From positions 1-18,261 of the forward strand of contig CAZWFQ010000064.1 in NCBI GenBank assembly GCA_964633225.1: DNA of 18,261 nucleotides. Direction: 5' to 3'. Positions 7,882 through 15,289 of the stretch are shown here, piece by piece (position 1 is the first letter of the stretch; each line of letters begins with the position of its first letter). Under the pieces are notes generated by a model. The model ran no database searches, was not told where the DNA came from, and saw only the letters and a list, made by a program, of their open reading frames with translations. The DNA is from JAKQIM01 sp964633225 (lineage in GTDB: Bacteria > Chloroflexota > Anaerolineae > Anaerolineales > UBA4823). Both the position numbers and the translations under genes were made by a program.

Positions 7882-9000
7882 TTAACGGGCGGGACGATGG
7901 ACGATTTCTGTGTACAAAGCCAGGGTCTGGCGCGCCGCCTCGGCCCAACTGAACTGTGCCGCCCGCCGCAAGCCCTTCTCACGCAGGGCCGCCCGCAGGG
8001 CAGGGTCATGCCAAAGCTTGCCCAAGGCCTCTGCCAAGAGACCGGCATCTTCGTCCTCCAGCACCAGGGCCGCATCGCCGGCGGCCTCTAACACCGCCTT
8101 CAACGGCGTGATGATCACTGGCGTGCCGCAGGCCATGGCTTCCAGCGTCACAATGCCAAAGCCTTCGTGCCGCGAGCAGAAGACAAAGGCCAACGCTGCA
8201 CCGTAAACCGCCGGCACCTCTTCATCGGGCATAGGCCCGGTGAAGAGCGTGTGCTCAACCAATCCCAGCCGCTCAATCACTGCCGGGATGCTGGTATCGC
8301 GGCACTTGCGGTACTCCTCGCCCACAAAGACCAGTTTGCCCGGATAGCCGTACTGCTCGCGAAAGCGCGCAAACCCCTCCAAGATCAGGGGGATGTTCTT
8401 CTTCTGATCCAGCCGCCCCACGTGCACCACGTACTGCTCGGGCAGGCCGTAGCGCGCCCGCACCTGTTCAATCTCAGCCGCCGCAACCGGGCGGAAGTGC
8501 GGGGCCTGGGCCGGATAAATGATGCGCGTCTTCTCGGGCCCAATGCCATAAATGGCCTCGATATCTTGGGCCGTAGACTCAGAAATCGCAATCACGGCAT
8601 CGGCCTGCCGCATGGTAAGCCTTTGCAGGGTTTTCCAATACCACACATCCACTTTGGGATAGATGTGCGGCAGGCGCAAGATGGTCAGATCGTAAATCGT
8701 GACCACCTGCCTGGTAGGGATGCCAAAGGCTCCCAGGTTTTTGATGAAGTGCACCAGGTCATAAGAACGTAAGCGCAGCGGGAAAAGGATCTGCGCCCAC
8801 AGGCGCACCAACAGGCGCCCCTTCACCGGCGCCACCCACTGCTGCACATTGGCGCGCTGCAAGCTCGGCTCATATTGGGTCAACGCCAGCAGGTACTGGT
8901 TGTGAGGGTCCAGGTCAAACAAAGCTTCCAACAGCCGCAGGGTGGCTGTCCGTCCGCCGCCAAAATAATGAATGCCCAGGGCATCAATGGCAATTTTCAT
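7882..9000 (-). CDS. GT4-family glycosyltransferase
   Basis: The 372-residue protein is a complete retaining GT-B glycosyltransferase of family 4. It starts MKIAIDALGI followed by a Gly-rich loop (YFGGGR, about 12-17). The nucleotide-sugar domain contains VGRLDQKKN (194-202), with the expected Arg and Lys. The E-x7-E signature is E279 to E287 (HEGFGIVTLEAMACGTPVI). Such enzymes transfer mannose, glucose or similar sugars to lipids or polysaccharides on the cytoplasmic face of the membrane. Donor and acceptor cannot be read from the sequence. It is the first gene of the minus-strand cluster, with a TACAAT promoter at 9035-9040. The ribosome site is weak (AAAGGGA is about 15 bases from the ATG). 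Confidence 0.88.
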   Translation of the reverse strand: MKIAIDALGIHYFGGGRTATLRLLEALFDLDPHNQYLLALTQYEPSLQRANVQQWVAPVKGRLLVRLWAQILFPLRLRSYDLVHFIKNLGAFGIPTRQVVTIYDLTILRLPHIYPKVDVWYWKTLQRLTMRQADAVIAISESTAQDIEAIYGIGPEKTRIIYPAQAPHFRPVAAAEIEQVRARYGLPEQYVVHVGRLDQKKNIPLILEGFARFREQYGYPGKLVFVGEEYRKCRDTSIPAVIERLGLVEHTLFTGPMPDEEVPAVYGAALAFVFCSRHEGFGIVTLEAMACGTPVIITPLKAVLEAAGDAALVLEDEDAGLLAEALGKLWHDPALRAALREKGLRRAAQFSWAEAARQTLALYTEIVHRPAR

Positions 9001-9034
9001 ACCCGTTCAATCCCTTTTTCAACCAAAGTGAGAA

Positions 9035-9067
9035 TATTGTAGCATGGTTTGTTTCTTGGAGTACAAT
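9035..9067. promoter_or_regulatory. Overlapping divergent promoters
   Basis: ATTGTA (9035-9040) and TACAAT (9062-9067) form a perfect inverted pair. Read on the minus strand, the first is the -10 box for the glycosyltransferase operon, with TTGTAC as a possible -35. Read on the plus strand, the second is the -10 box for the histidine kinase, with TTGTAG as a possible -35. Both spacers would be 19 bases, and each -10 overlaps the other's -35. Confidence 0.45.
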
Positions 9068-9073
9068 TAAGCA

Positions 9074-11374
9074 ATGAACGTTCCCACCCAGCCCCGCCGC
9101 ACCTTCGCCCGGCTGCTGCCGCACCTGGCAAGCGGCATGGCAGGGGCGGCTGTGTTCTTGGGCCTGCTGGCCCTGATAGGTTGGTTTGGGAATTGGCCCT
9201 GGCTGACCAGCCTGGGAGACAACCTGTTTCCCATGGTGCCCATCACCGCCATCAGCATCATCCTGCTGGGGGCAGGCCTCATCCTCCGCCAGCAATGGCC
9301 GGGCTACCTCAAGCTGCGGCGCGCCAGCCAGGTCACGTCTGGGTTGGTGCTGGCGGGAGCGCTGTTCATTACAATCCAAGCCTTGCTGGCTGACTGGGGT
9401 ATATTGTCGCTGCATACTGAGCAGGGGCTGGGCGAGAGCTCACAAACGATCCAAAGCAGCCTGGCTACCCCCATGTCGCCGGTTACCGCCCTGCTTCTGG
9501 TCCTATTGGGCCTGGCAGCTTTTCTCTCTCACCGGCGGCGAGTTTTCCATCAATTCCGTTTTCAAATCCTTGTCCAAGGCGCGGCCTTGCTCAATCTGAT
9601 CGTTGCCGGGGTCATCCTCGTCGGCTATTGGTTCAATACGCCGCTGTTTTATGGCCAGCCCATCCAGCCCATGGCCTTGAACGCTTCCATCAGCCTGATA
9701 CTGCTCAGCGTCAGCCTGCTGCTAGACGGCCGGCGAGCATGGATCGCGCACTGGATATTAGACGATTCGATTTACTCACGCTTCACCCGCATACTCATCC
9801 CCGCCGTGGTGGCCATCATCCTGCTGGTCGGCTGGGTTCACATGCACCTGCTGGAAAGCCTTTCTCCCACTTATGAGGTACTATCGTTTTCGCTCAGCGC
9901 GCTGCTCTCCGCCGGGCTGAGCGGCCTGATCACCATTTTTGCGGCCCGCCAGGTGCAGGCGCAGGTCAACCGGGCCCAAAAGGCCCTCAAGACCAGCCAG
10001 GATTTCTCCAGCCTGCTGGCAGGCAGCCTGCCGGCCTTTGTGGCCTACGTGAGCGCGCATGACCTGCGCTATCTCTATGCCAACCAGGCCTACCAAAAGG
10101 GGTTTAACCGCTCGCACATTGTGGGGCTGGAAGTGCGAGCGGTGCTGGGAGAAGCCAATTTCCAGTTTGCCCTGCCATATATCGAGCAGGCCCGGGCCGG
10201 CCAGCGCGCCACGTACATCAACACATTTCAATTGGCTGATGGACAGCACTGGATCGAGGTCAACTTTGTTCCCGATTATGACGAACAGCAAGCCGTGCGC
10301 GGGATTGTGGTGCTCAGTTATGATATCACCGAGAGCAAGCGGGCTGAACAGGCGCTTGCAGCAGCCACAACCAAGCTAGAAGCCCTGATCCAATCTTCAC
10401 CGCTGGCCATCGTCATGCTCGATACCCAACACCTGGTCCAGCTCTGGAACCCTTCGGCCGAAAAGCTCTTCGGCTGGCAAGCGGCAGAGGTGCTTGGGAA
10501 ACCCAATCTTGCGGTGCCGCCCGAACGGCTGGCCGGATATCTTCAATGGCTCCAAAAAGCTGACCAGGAGCGGGTCATGATCGACCATGAGACTCTCTGG
10601 CAGCATAAAGATGGTTCACACATCATGGTCAGCATCTGGTCGGCGCCGCTGCGGGATGCTGCCGGGCATTCCTTGGGCAATATGGGCATTGTGGCAGATA
10701 TCACCGAGCGCGTGCAGGCCCAAAAACAGATCGAAACAGCCCTGGCCGAAAAGGAAACCTTGCTGCGCGAGCTCTACCACCGTACCAACAATAATATGCA
10801 AGTCATTTGCTCTCTATTGGACCTACAAGCCAGTTACACAGACGAACCATACCTGAAAAGCGCTTTTGCCAGCACCAATAACCGCATCCGCGCCATGGCC
10901 CTGGTGCACCAAAAGCTGTATGACGCCCAAGACCTTTCTCACATCAACTTGAAGGAATATATTCCTGATCTTTTCCGGCTCCTGGTCACCAACCACCAGG
11001 TCTCACCCAATCAACTTACGCTGGTACCTGAGATGGAAGATGTCTTCGTCTTGATCGACACAGCCATCCCCTGCGGGCTGATCTTGGATGAGCTGATCTC
11101 CAACACCATCCAATACGCCTACCCCTCAGGCCAAAAAGGCACCATCACCATTCAACTCCGCCGGAAGGAAGATGGCGAGATCTGCCTATGCTATGCCGAT
11201 GATGGTGCAGGCCCCCCACCCGGCTTTGACTTTTACCGGGATGCCCGCCTGGGGCTGCAAAACGTCTTTACCCTCGCCGAGAGCCAACTGCGCGGCCAGG
11301 TGACCTTCGAAAGCCGGCCCGGGGTGTACTTCCAGTTCATCTTCCGCGACGATTTGTATCGCCCGCGGCTTTAA
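9074..11374 (+). CDS. Membrane sensor histidine kinase with PAS domains and HisKA_2-type core
   Basis: The 766-residue protein has about eight transmembrane segments (near 17-38, 52-71, 87-107, 134-152, 166-186, 202-218, 239-257 and 268-292). A short linker leads to two PAS-like domains (about 310-425, ending SYDITESKRA, and 430-550, ending VADITERVQA). The kinase core follows. The phosphoacceptor is H569 in ELYHRTNNNMQVI, the HisKA_2 pattern. The ATP-binding lobe shows N677 (LDELISNT), DDGAG at 709-713 and LGLQN at 726-730. It should autophosphorylate in response to a membrane, redox or ligand cue. No response regulator is adjacent, so its partner is elsewhere. The ATG at 9074 has no ribosome site, and TACAAT ends 6 bases before it, so the transcript may be leaderless. 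Confidence 0.88.
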   Translation: MNVPTQPRRTFARLLPHLASGMAGAAVFLGLLALIGWFGNWPWLTSLGDNLFPMVPITAISIILLGAGLILRQQWPGYLKLRRASQVTSGLVLAGALFITIQALLADWGILSLHTEQGLGESSQTIQSSLATPMSPVTALLLVLLGLAAFLSHRRRVFHQFRFQILVQGAALLNLIVAGVILVGYWFNTPLFYGQPIQPMALNASISLILLSVSLLLDGRRAWIAHWILDDSIYSRFTRILIPAVVAIILLVGWVHMHLLESLSPTYEVLSFSLSALLSAGLSGLITIFAARQVQAQVNRAQKALKTSQDFSSLLAGSLPAFVAYVSAHDLRYLYANQAYQKGFNRSHIVGLEVRAVLGEANFQFALPYIEQARAGQRATYINTFQLADGQHWIEVNFVPDYDEQQAVRGIVVLSYDITESKRAEQALAAATTKLEALIQSSPLAIVMLDTQHLVQLWNPSAEKLFGWQAAEVLGKPNLAVPPERLAGYLQWLQKADQERVMIDHETLWQHKDGSHIMVSIWSAPLRDAAGHSLGNMGIVADITERVQAQKQIETALAEKETLLRELYHRTNNNMQVICSLLDLQASYTDEPYLKSAFASTNNRIRAMALVHQKLYDAQDLSHINLKEYIPDLFRLLVTNHQVSPNQLTLVPEMEDVFVLIDTAIPCGLILDELISNTIQYAYPSGQKGTITIQLRRKEDGEICLCYADDGAGPPPGFDFYRDARLGLQNVFTLAESQLRGQVTFESRPGVYFQFIFRDDLYRPRL

Positions 11375-11381
11375 CCACCGC

Positions 11382-11422
11382 AAACGTGTGAGCAGCCGGC
11401 TGGCAAAACTTCCCACACGTTT
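11382..11422 (+). terminator. Candidate terminator after the histidine kinase gene
   Basis: AAACGTGTG (11382-11390) pairs perfectly with CACACGTTT (11414-11422). The interior contains the small palindrome CAGCCGGCTG (11393-11402). A short T-run overlaps the end of the right arm. The loop is large, so efficiency is uncertain. It separates the kinase gene from the helicase gene. Confidence 0.5.
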
Positions 11423-11435
11423 TCGGATTTCATAG

Positions 11436-11441
11436 TATCAT
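11436..11441 (+). promoter_or_regulatory. Possible -10 box of the helicase gene
   Basis: TATCAT lies 8 bases before the ATG at 11450 (an overlapping alternative is TAGTAT at 11433-11438). No convincing -35 box and no Shine-Dalgarno sequence are present. If used, the transcript would start within a few bases of the start codon. Confidence 0.3.
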
Positions 11442-11449
11442 ATTTCAAT

Positions 11450-12874
11450 ATGACTGAAGAAATTACCACTCCCCTGCTCCCCGAAGCTACACTGGCTGAT
11501 CTACCCGAGAAGCTGCGCCAGGGCGCAGCCCAGGCCGGCTGGGCAGAATTAATGCCCGTACAGGCCAAAGCCATTCCTTATCTCTTCGCCCGCCAGGACA
11601 TGATGATCCAATCACGCACTGGCAGCGGTAAAACCGGCGCCTACCTCCTGCCCATCCTCGAGATGGTCAATACGCGCCAACCCCACACCCAGGCCCTGGT
11701 GCTCGTCCCCACCCGCGAGCTGGCCTCGCAGGTGGCAAATGAGGCCACCCTCTTAGGCCGCGACAGCGGTGTACGCAGCATTGCCGTTTACGGCGGGGTG
11801 GGCTACGGCGAGCAGCTCGACGCCTTCAAGGCCGGCGCCCACCTGGTCATCGGCACCCCCGGGCGCATCCTCGACCACCTGATGCGCCGCTCGCTGACCC
11901 TGGATCACCTGCACATGCTCATCTTCGATGAAGCCGACCGCATGCTTTCGATGGGCTTCTACCCCGATATGGTACGCGTCCAGGCCTATATTGACCGCGA
12001 GCACCGCCCCAGCACCTTCATGTTCTCAGCTACCTTCCCGATGCAGGTGCTCAGCCTGGCCAACCAGTTCATGCGCCAGCCCGGCTTCATCAACCTGAGC
12101 TCTGACCACATCCACGTGGCTGAGACCGAACACGTTTTCTACCAGACCCCCGGCATGGATAAAGACCGCAGCCTGGTGCGCATCATTGAAGTTGAGAATC
12201 CGCTCTCGGCCATCATCTTCTGCAATACCAAGGCCCATGTCGACTACGTCGCCACCGTCTTGCAGCGCTTTGGCTACGATGCCGACCAGCTCACCTCTGA
12301 CCTGTCACAGGTCGCCCGCGAGCAGGTGATGGAGCGCATCCGCCAGGAGAAGCTGCGCTTCCTGGTGGCCACCGATGTGGCGGCGCGCGGCATTGACCTG
12401 CCGGAGCTGTCGCACGTCATCCAATATGAGCCGCCCGAAGACCCCGAAGCCTACATCCACCGTTCTGGGCGCACCGGGCGGGCAGGCGGCAGCGGCACCG
12501 CCATCACCCTGGTCAACGGCTCTGAGCGCCTGGAACTGGGCCGCATTGCCAAGCGCTACAGCGTGCCCATCGAAGAGCGCCCCTTGCCCAGCGACGAGGA
12601 CGTGGAACGCATCGTGGGCGAGCGCGCCACCGCCCTGCTGGAAGCCCGCCTGCGCGGCCGCGACCGCCTGCAAACTGAGCGCATGGAGCGCTTCATCCCC
12701 CTGGGTGCCAGCCTGGCCCAATCCCCCGAGGGCGCCCACTTGCTGGCAATGCTGTTAGATGATTTCTACCAGGGCAGCTTCCACCCGCCGGTTCCTCCGG
12801 CGGCATCTGCGCCGCGCCACACGGCGCGCAGCAGCGCAGAAGGCCGTTCTGGCCGCCCGCGCCGCCGGAAATAG
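11450..12874 (+). CDS. DEAD-box ATP-dependent RNA helicase
   Basis: The 474-residue protein shows the helicase motifs in order: a Q-motif glutamine (MPVQAKAIP, Q38), Walker A RTGSGKT (56-62), PTREL (87-91), TPGR (136-139), DEAD (160-163), SAT (193-195), ARGID (312-316) and HRSGRTGRAG (337-346). It should unwind short RNA duplexes using ATP, in ribosome assembly, mRNA decay or cold adaptation. The tail after about residue 445 is low-complexity and basic (ending RSGRPRRRK), as often seen for RNA contact in RhlE/CshA-like helicases. I do not assign a symbol. The gene appears monocistronic, with candidate terminators before and after it. Confidence 0.95.
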   Translation: MTEEITTPLLPEATLADLPEKLRQGAAQAGWAELMPVQAKAIPYLFARQDMMIQSRTGSGKTGAYLLPILEMVNTRQPHTQALVLVPTRELASQVANEATLLGRDSGVRSIAVYGGVGYGEQLDAFKAGAHLVIGTPGRILDHLMRRSLTLDHLHMLIFDEADRMLSMGFYPDMVRVQAYIDREHRPSTFMFSATFPMQVLSLANQFMRQPGFINLSSDHIHVAETEHVFYQTPGMDKDRSLVRIIEVENPLSAIIFCNTKAHVDYVATVLQRFGYDADQLTSDLSQVAREQVMERIRQEKLRFLVATDVAARGIDLPELSHVIQYEPPEDPEAYIHRSGRTGRAGGSGTAITLVNGSERLELGRIAKRYSVPIEERPLPSDEDVERIVGERATALLEARLRGRDRLQTERMERFIPLGASLAQSPEGAHLLAMLLDDFYQGSFHPPVPPAASAPRHTARSSAEGRSGRPRRRK

Positions 12875-12886
12875 TCATAACCGCAA

Positions 12887-12927
12887 GGGAGAAGCAGTGC
12901 CAACCAGCACTGCTTCTCCCTTATTTT
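12887..12927 (+). terminator. Intrinsic terminator of the helicase gene
   Basis: A perfect 14-base-pair stem (12887-12900 with 12907-12920, left arm GGGAGAAGCAGTGC) encloses the loop CAACCA and is followed by TTATTTT. It begins 12 bases after the helicase stop codon. Confidence 0.93.
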
Positions 12928-12938
12928 CCGGATGGTGG

Positions 12939-12944
12939 TATGAT
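12939..12944 (+). promoter_or_regulatory. Possible -10 box of the sugar-binding-protein gene
   Basis: TATGAT lies between the helicase terminator and the binding-protein gene. The best -35 (TTCTCC at 12914-12919, 19-base spacer) is poor and overlaps the terminator stem, so this is tentative. Confidence 0.3.
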
Positions 12945-12979
12945 TTTACCCGTCCAGCAACCCCCTACACTGCTGAACT

Positions 12980-12996
12980 ACGGTGACCATCACCGT
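12980..12996. promoter_or_regulatory. 17-base perfect palindrome before the sugar-binding-protein gene
   Basis: ACGGTGACCATCACCGT has two perfect 7-base arms around CCA. It ends a few bases before the GAGGAG ribosome site (13000-13005) of the ABC binding-protein gene. It could be an operator for a sugar-responsive repressor, or form an mRNA hairpin in the leader that affects translation. Which of these applies cannot be decided from the sequence. Confidence 0.45.
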
Positions 12997-13010
12997 CAAG
13001 AGGAGCCACT

Positions 13011-14333
13011 ATGAACGTTTTCAACCTGTTTACGCGCCTGGGGGGCAAGCGTGCATCTTCCCGACGCCCAATCAACCTCTTTCTTATACTCATCTTCATC
13101 CTTCCCCTGCTCGTCTCCTGCCAGCCCAAGGCCCCCGGCCAGGTCTCCTTCATGGTCTTTGGCGATACCGCCGAGCTGGCCGCTTACCAGACCCTGGTAG
13201 ATGCCTTCATGGCTAAGTACCCCGATATTGACATCGAACTGATCCACATCCCCGGCCAATCGGACTACCGCAAGCGCCTGGCAGCCGATGTGGCTGCTGG
13301 CGCCCCAGCCAACGTGGTGCTGATCAATTACCGCCGCTATGCCGCCTTTGCCGCCAAGGGGGCCCTGGAGCCCCTGGCCCCCTACCTGGCCAAGAGTGAG
13401 GTGATCGCTGAAGCCGATTTTTACCCCCAGGCCATCGAACCTTTCTACTGGAACGGCCAATTGATGTGCATCCCGCAGAACCTCTCCAGCCTGGTGGTGT
13501 ATTACAACCAAGATCTCTTCGACCAGGCCGGCCTGCCCTACCCATCAGACGGTTGGACCTGGGATGACTTTCTCAAAGCCGCCCAGACCCTCACCCTCGA
13601 CTCGAACGGCGACGGCGTGATGGAGCAGTTTGGGCTGGGCACCGAGGCCTCGCTCTTCCGCCTGGCGCCCTTTGTGTGGCAGAACGGCGCCGAGATCGTG
13701 GATGACCCGGCTGCCCCCACCCGCCTGGCCATCGAGACCCCCGAGGCCCTGGAGGCGGTCAACTTCTTTGTCGATCTATCGGTGAAATACCACGTGGTAC
13801 CCAATGCTGAAGAAGAAGCCAGCCAGACCTCTGAAGACCGCTTCATCAACGGCACCCTGGCCATGTTCTTGAACAGCCGCCGCGGTGTGCCCACCTATCG
13901 CGAGAGCGCCAACTTCAACTGGGACGTGGCCGGCCTGCCGCAGGGCAAAGAACAGGCCTCCATTTTGCATTCCGACGCCTACTGCATGACCAGCCCCACC
14001 GCAGATAAGGACGCCGCCTGGACCTTCATCGAATACGCCAACTCGATCGAGGGCCAGACCATCATCGCCGGCACCGGGCGCACCGTGCCATCCCTCATCT
14101 CGGTGGCCGAGTCGCCCGCCTTTTTAGACCCCTCCACGCGGCCTGCCAGCAACCAGGTCTTCCTGGATATCATCCCTTACCTGCGGGCAGTGCCCATCTT
14201 GCCTAACTGGGGCGATATCGAAGTAATTTCTGGTGAGGAGATCGAGCGCGCCTTCTACGGGCAGGCCAGCGTCAACGAGGCCGTCATCGCCGCCATCCGC
14301 CGCGCCCAGCCCTACTTCGGCTTTGGCGAGTAA
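13011..14333 (+). CDS. ABC transporter sugar-binding lipoprotein (CUT1 type)
   Basis: The 440-residue protein begins with a basic segment (GGKRASSRRP), a hydrophobic stretch and the lipobox LVSC, with C37 as the lipidated cysteine. It is therefore expected to be anchored outside the membrane. The mature part matches family 1 extracellular solute-binding proteins: an opening beta strand (VSFMVFGDTAELAAYQTLVDAF), the YNQDLFDQAGLPYPSDGWTWDDFL segment typical of this family, and a C-terminal conserved segment (SVNEAVIAAIRRA). It should capture a sugar or oligosaccharide and deliver it to the permeases at 16014-17745. ATG 13011 is preceded by GAGGAG at 5 bases. The palindrome just upstream suggests substrate-dependent control. 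Three opposite-strand genes separate it from its permeases. Confidence 0.9.
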   Translation: MNVFNLFTRLGGKRASSRRPINLFLILIFILPLLVSCQPKAPGQVSFMVFGDTAELAAYQTLVDAFMAKYPDIDIELIHIPGQSDYRKRLAADVAAGAPANVVLINYRRYAAFAAKGALEPLAPYLAKSEVIAEADFYPQAIEPFYWNGQLMCIPQNLSSLVVYYNQDLFDQAGLPYPSDGWTWDDFLKAAQTLTLDSNGDGVMEQFGLGTEASLFRLAPFVWQNGAEIVDDPAAPTRLAIETPEALEAVNFFVDLSVKYHVVPNAEEEASQTSEDRFINGTLAMFLNSRRGVPTYRESANFNWDVAGLPQGKEQASILHSDAYCMTSPTADKDAAWTFIEYANSIEGQTIIAGTGRTVPSLISVAESPAFLDPSTRPASNQVFLDIIPYLRAVPILPNWGDIEVISGEEIERAFYGQASVNEAVIAAIRRAQPYFGFGE

Positions 14334-14337
14334 ATCA

Positions 14338-14380
14338 CTTGGGGGTGAAGGCGATGGTGTCCATCGCCTTCACCCCCAAG
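14338..14380. terminator. Long perfect hairpin between convergent genes
   Basis: The 20-base arm at 14338-14357 pairs perfectly with 14361-14380 around the loop TGT. It occupies nearly the whole space between the binding-protein stop (14333) and the minus-strand membrane-protein stop (14382). Neither strand has a T-tract after it, so termination would rely on the stem itself or on other factors. Confidence 0.7.
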
Positions 14381-14381
14381 A

Positions 14382-14738
14382 TCAAGCCTGGCTGGCCAGG
14401 CCCAATAAAAAGGCGTAACCCAGCACCCCCAGGCCCACCCACAGCCCCAGCATGCAGACCAACACCACCCACGGCTTGCGGGTGAGGTACGCCAGCCCGC
14501 CCCCCAGCAAGAACCAGAATACCGCCCCTGCCAGGTAACCCCAGCCCACCTGCGGCAGCATCAAGAAGCCGTACAGGCACAGGGCCGGCATGGTCAGCAC
14601 CACGCTGAGGGGGCTGTCTTGATTGTTGAAGGCGATCAAGGCCATCAGCCCATAGAAAGCCGCCAGGGCCAGGCCCACCAGCAGCGCATTGCGCCCGCGG
14701 TGTTCGTTTGGGTCTACGAATCCAGCTTCAGCACCCAT
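14382..14738 (-). CDS. Small membrane protein, four predicted helices
   Basis: The 118-residue protein has hydrophobic stretches near 17-37, 43-62, 64-82 and 89-113 separated by short loops, and a hydrophilic N-terminus (VDPNEHRGRN). It has no recognisable motif, so the function is unknown. The ATG at 14738 is well supported by GGAGGT with 6 bases spacing. It lies inside the acetyltransferase gene, so the two overlap by 25 bases and are probably co-transcribed and translationally coupled. It converges on the sugar-binding-protein gene across a long hairpin. Confidence 0.78.
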   Translation of the reverse strand: MGAEAGFVDPNEHRGRNALLVGLALAAFYGLMALIAFNNQDSPLSVVLTMPALCLYGFLMLPQVGWGYLAGAVFWFLLGGGLAYLTRKPWVVLVCMLGLWVGLGVLGYAFLLGLASQA

Positions 14739-15226
14739 TCTTCCACCTCCGTACTGCGCCCGTTGGCAAAGCCCAGCCCTTCTCCGGTGATCTTGAAGCC
14801 GTTCTTTTCTAACACCCGCTTGGAGCCAAAATTATCCTTGGCCACGCGCCCATACAGCGGGCGTTTCTTCACCACCTTCAGAAATGCCTGCAGGGCGCAA
14901 GTAGCCACGCCCTGGTCCCAATATTCCTTGCCCAGCCAATAGCTGATCTCCAGGTCGCCAAACCAGGCATGGCTTAAGATATTGCCCGCCACCTTGCCAT
15001 CGAACAGGATGGTGCGGATGGTGATGCCTCGATCGGCCATGATCTTGGCCCAATGGGCCTGGAAAGCATCCCAGTCAGACGGGTCTTTGGCGGTAAAGGC
15101 CGCCATGTAGACCGCCTCAGGGTCCATTTGCTGGACGAAGAAAGTGGGCAGGTCGGCTTTTTGCACTTTGCGCAGCCGGATCCTGCCGGAGAGGGGATGA
15201 GAAGAGTCAAGGGTTGGATTGATCAT
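14714..15226 (-). CDS. GNAT acetyltransferase, RimJ/RimL type
   Basis: The 170-residue protein has the RimJ/RimL-type layout: an opening strand RIRLRKVQKADLP, ISYWLGKEYWDQGVATCALQAFL (about 94-116) containing the acetyl-CoA-binding region with the Q-G-A core, and the signature N132 followed by SKRVLEKNGFK. Such enzymes acetylate protein N-termini or small amines. The target is unknown. I chose ATG 15226, which begins MINPTLDSS. The open frame extends 17 codons further upstream, but those encode an implausible hydrophobic start. There is no Shine-Dalgarno sequence, but TATGAT ends 6 bases before the ATG. The gene probably has its own promoter and is read as a unit with the small membrane protein. 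Confidence 0.85.
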   Translation of the reverse strand: MINPTLDSSHPLSGRIRLRKVQKADLPTFFVQQMDPEAVYMAAFTAKDPSDWDAFQAHWAKIMADRGITIRTILFDGKVAGNILSHAWFGDLEISYWLGKEYWDQGVATCALQAFLKVVKKRPLYGRVAKDNFGSKRVLEKNGFKITGEGLGFANGRSTEVEEWVLKLDS

Positions 15227-15232
15227 GAGAAC

Positions 15233-15261
15233 ATCATATACCAGTAGTAGGTGATCCAAAA
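15233..15261 (-). promoter_or_regulatory. Promoter of the acetyltransferase gene
   Basis: On the minus strand, TTTTGG (15256-15261) is followed by 17 bases and TATGAT (15233-15238). Six bases then lead to the start codon at 15226, so the transcript should be leaderless. It lies in the 63-base interval after the oxidoreductase gene. Confidence 0.45.
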
Positions 15262-15289
15262 AACCACAGGGCCACAAGGATCATTTTGA

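Noticed and set aside
12305..12739. Minus-strand open frame opposite the helicase
   Set aside because: Ala/Gly/Gln-rich antisense shadow of a gene with complete helicase motifs.
15241..15289. Possible terminator after the oxidoreductase gene (T-run on the minus strand)
   Set aside because: The six-T run is preceded by direct repeats (CCACA) rather than a stable stem. The run more plausibly forms part of the -35 region of the next gene.
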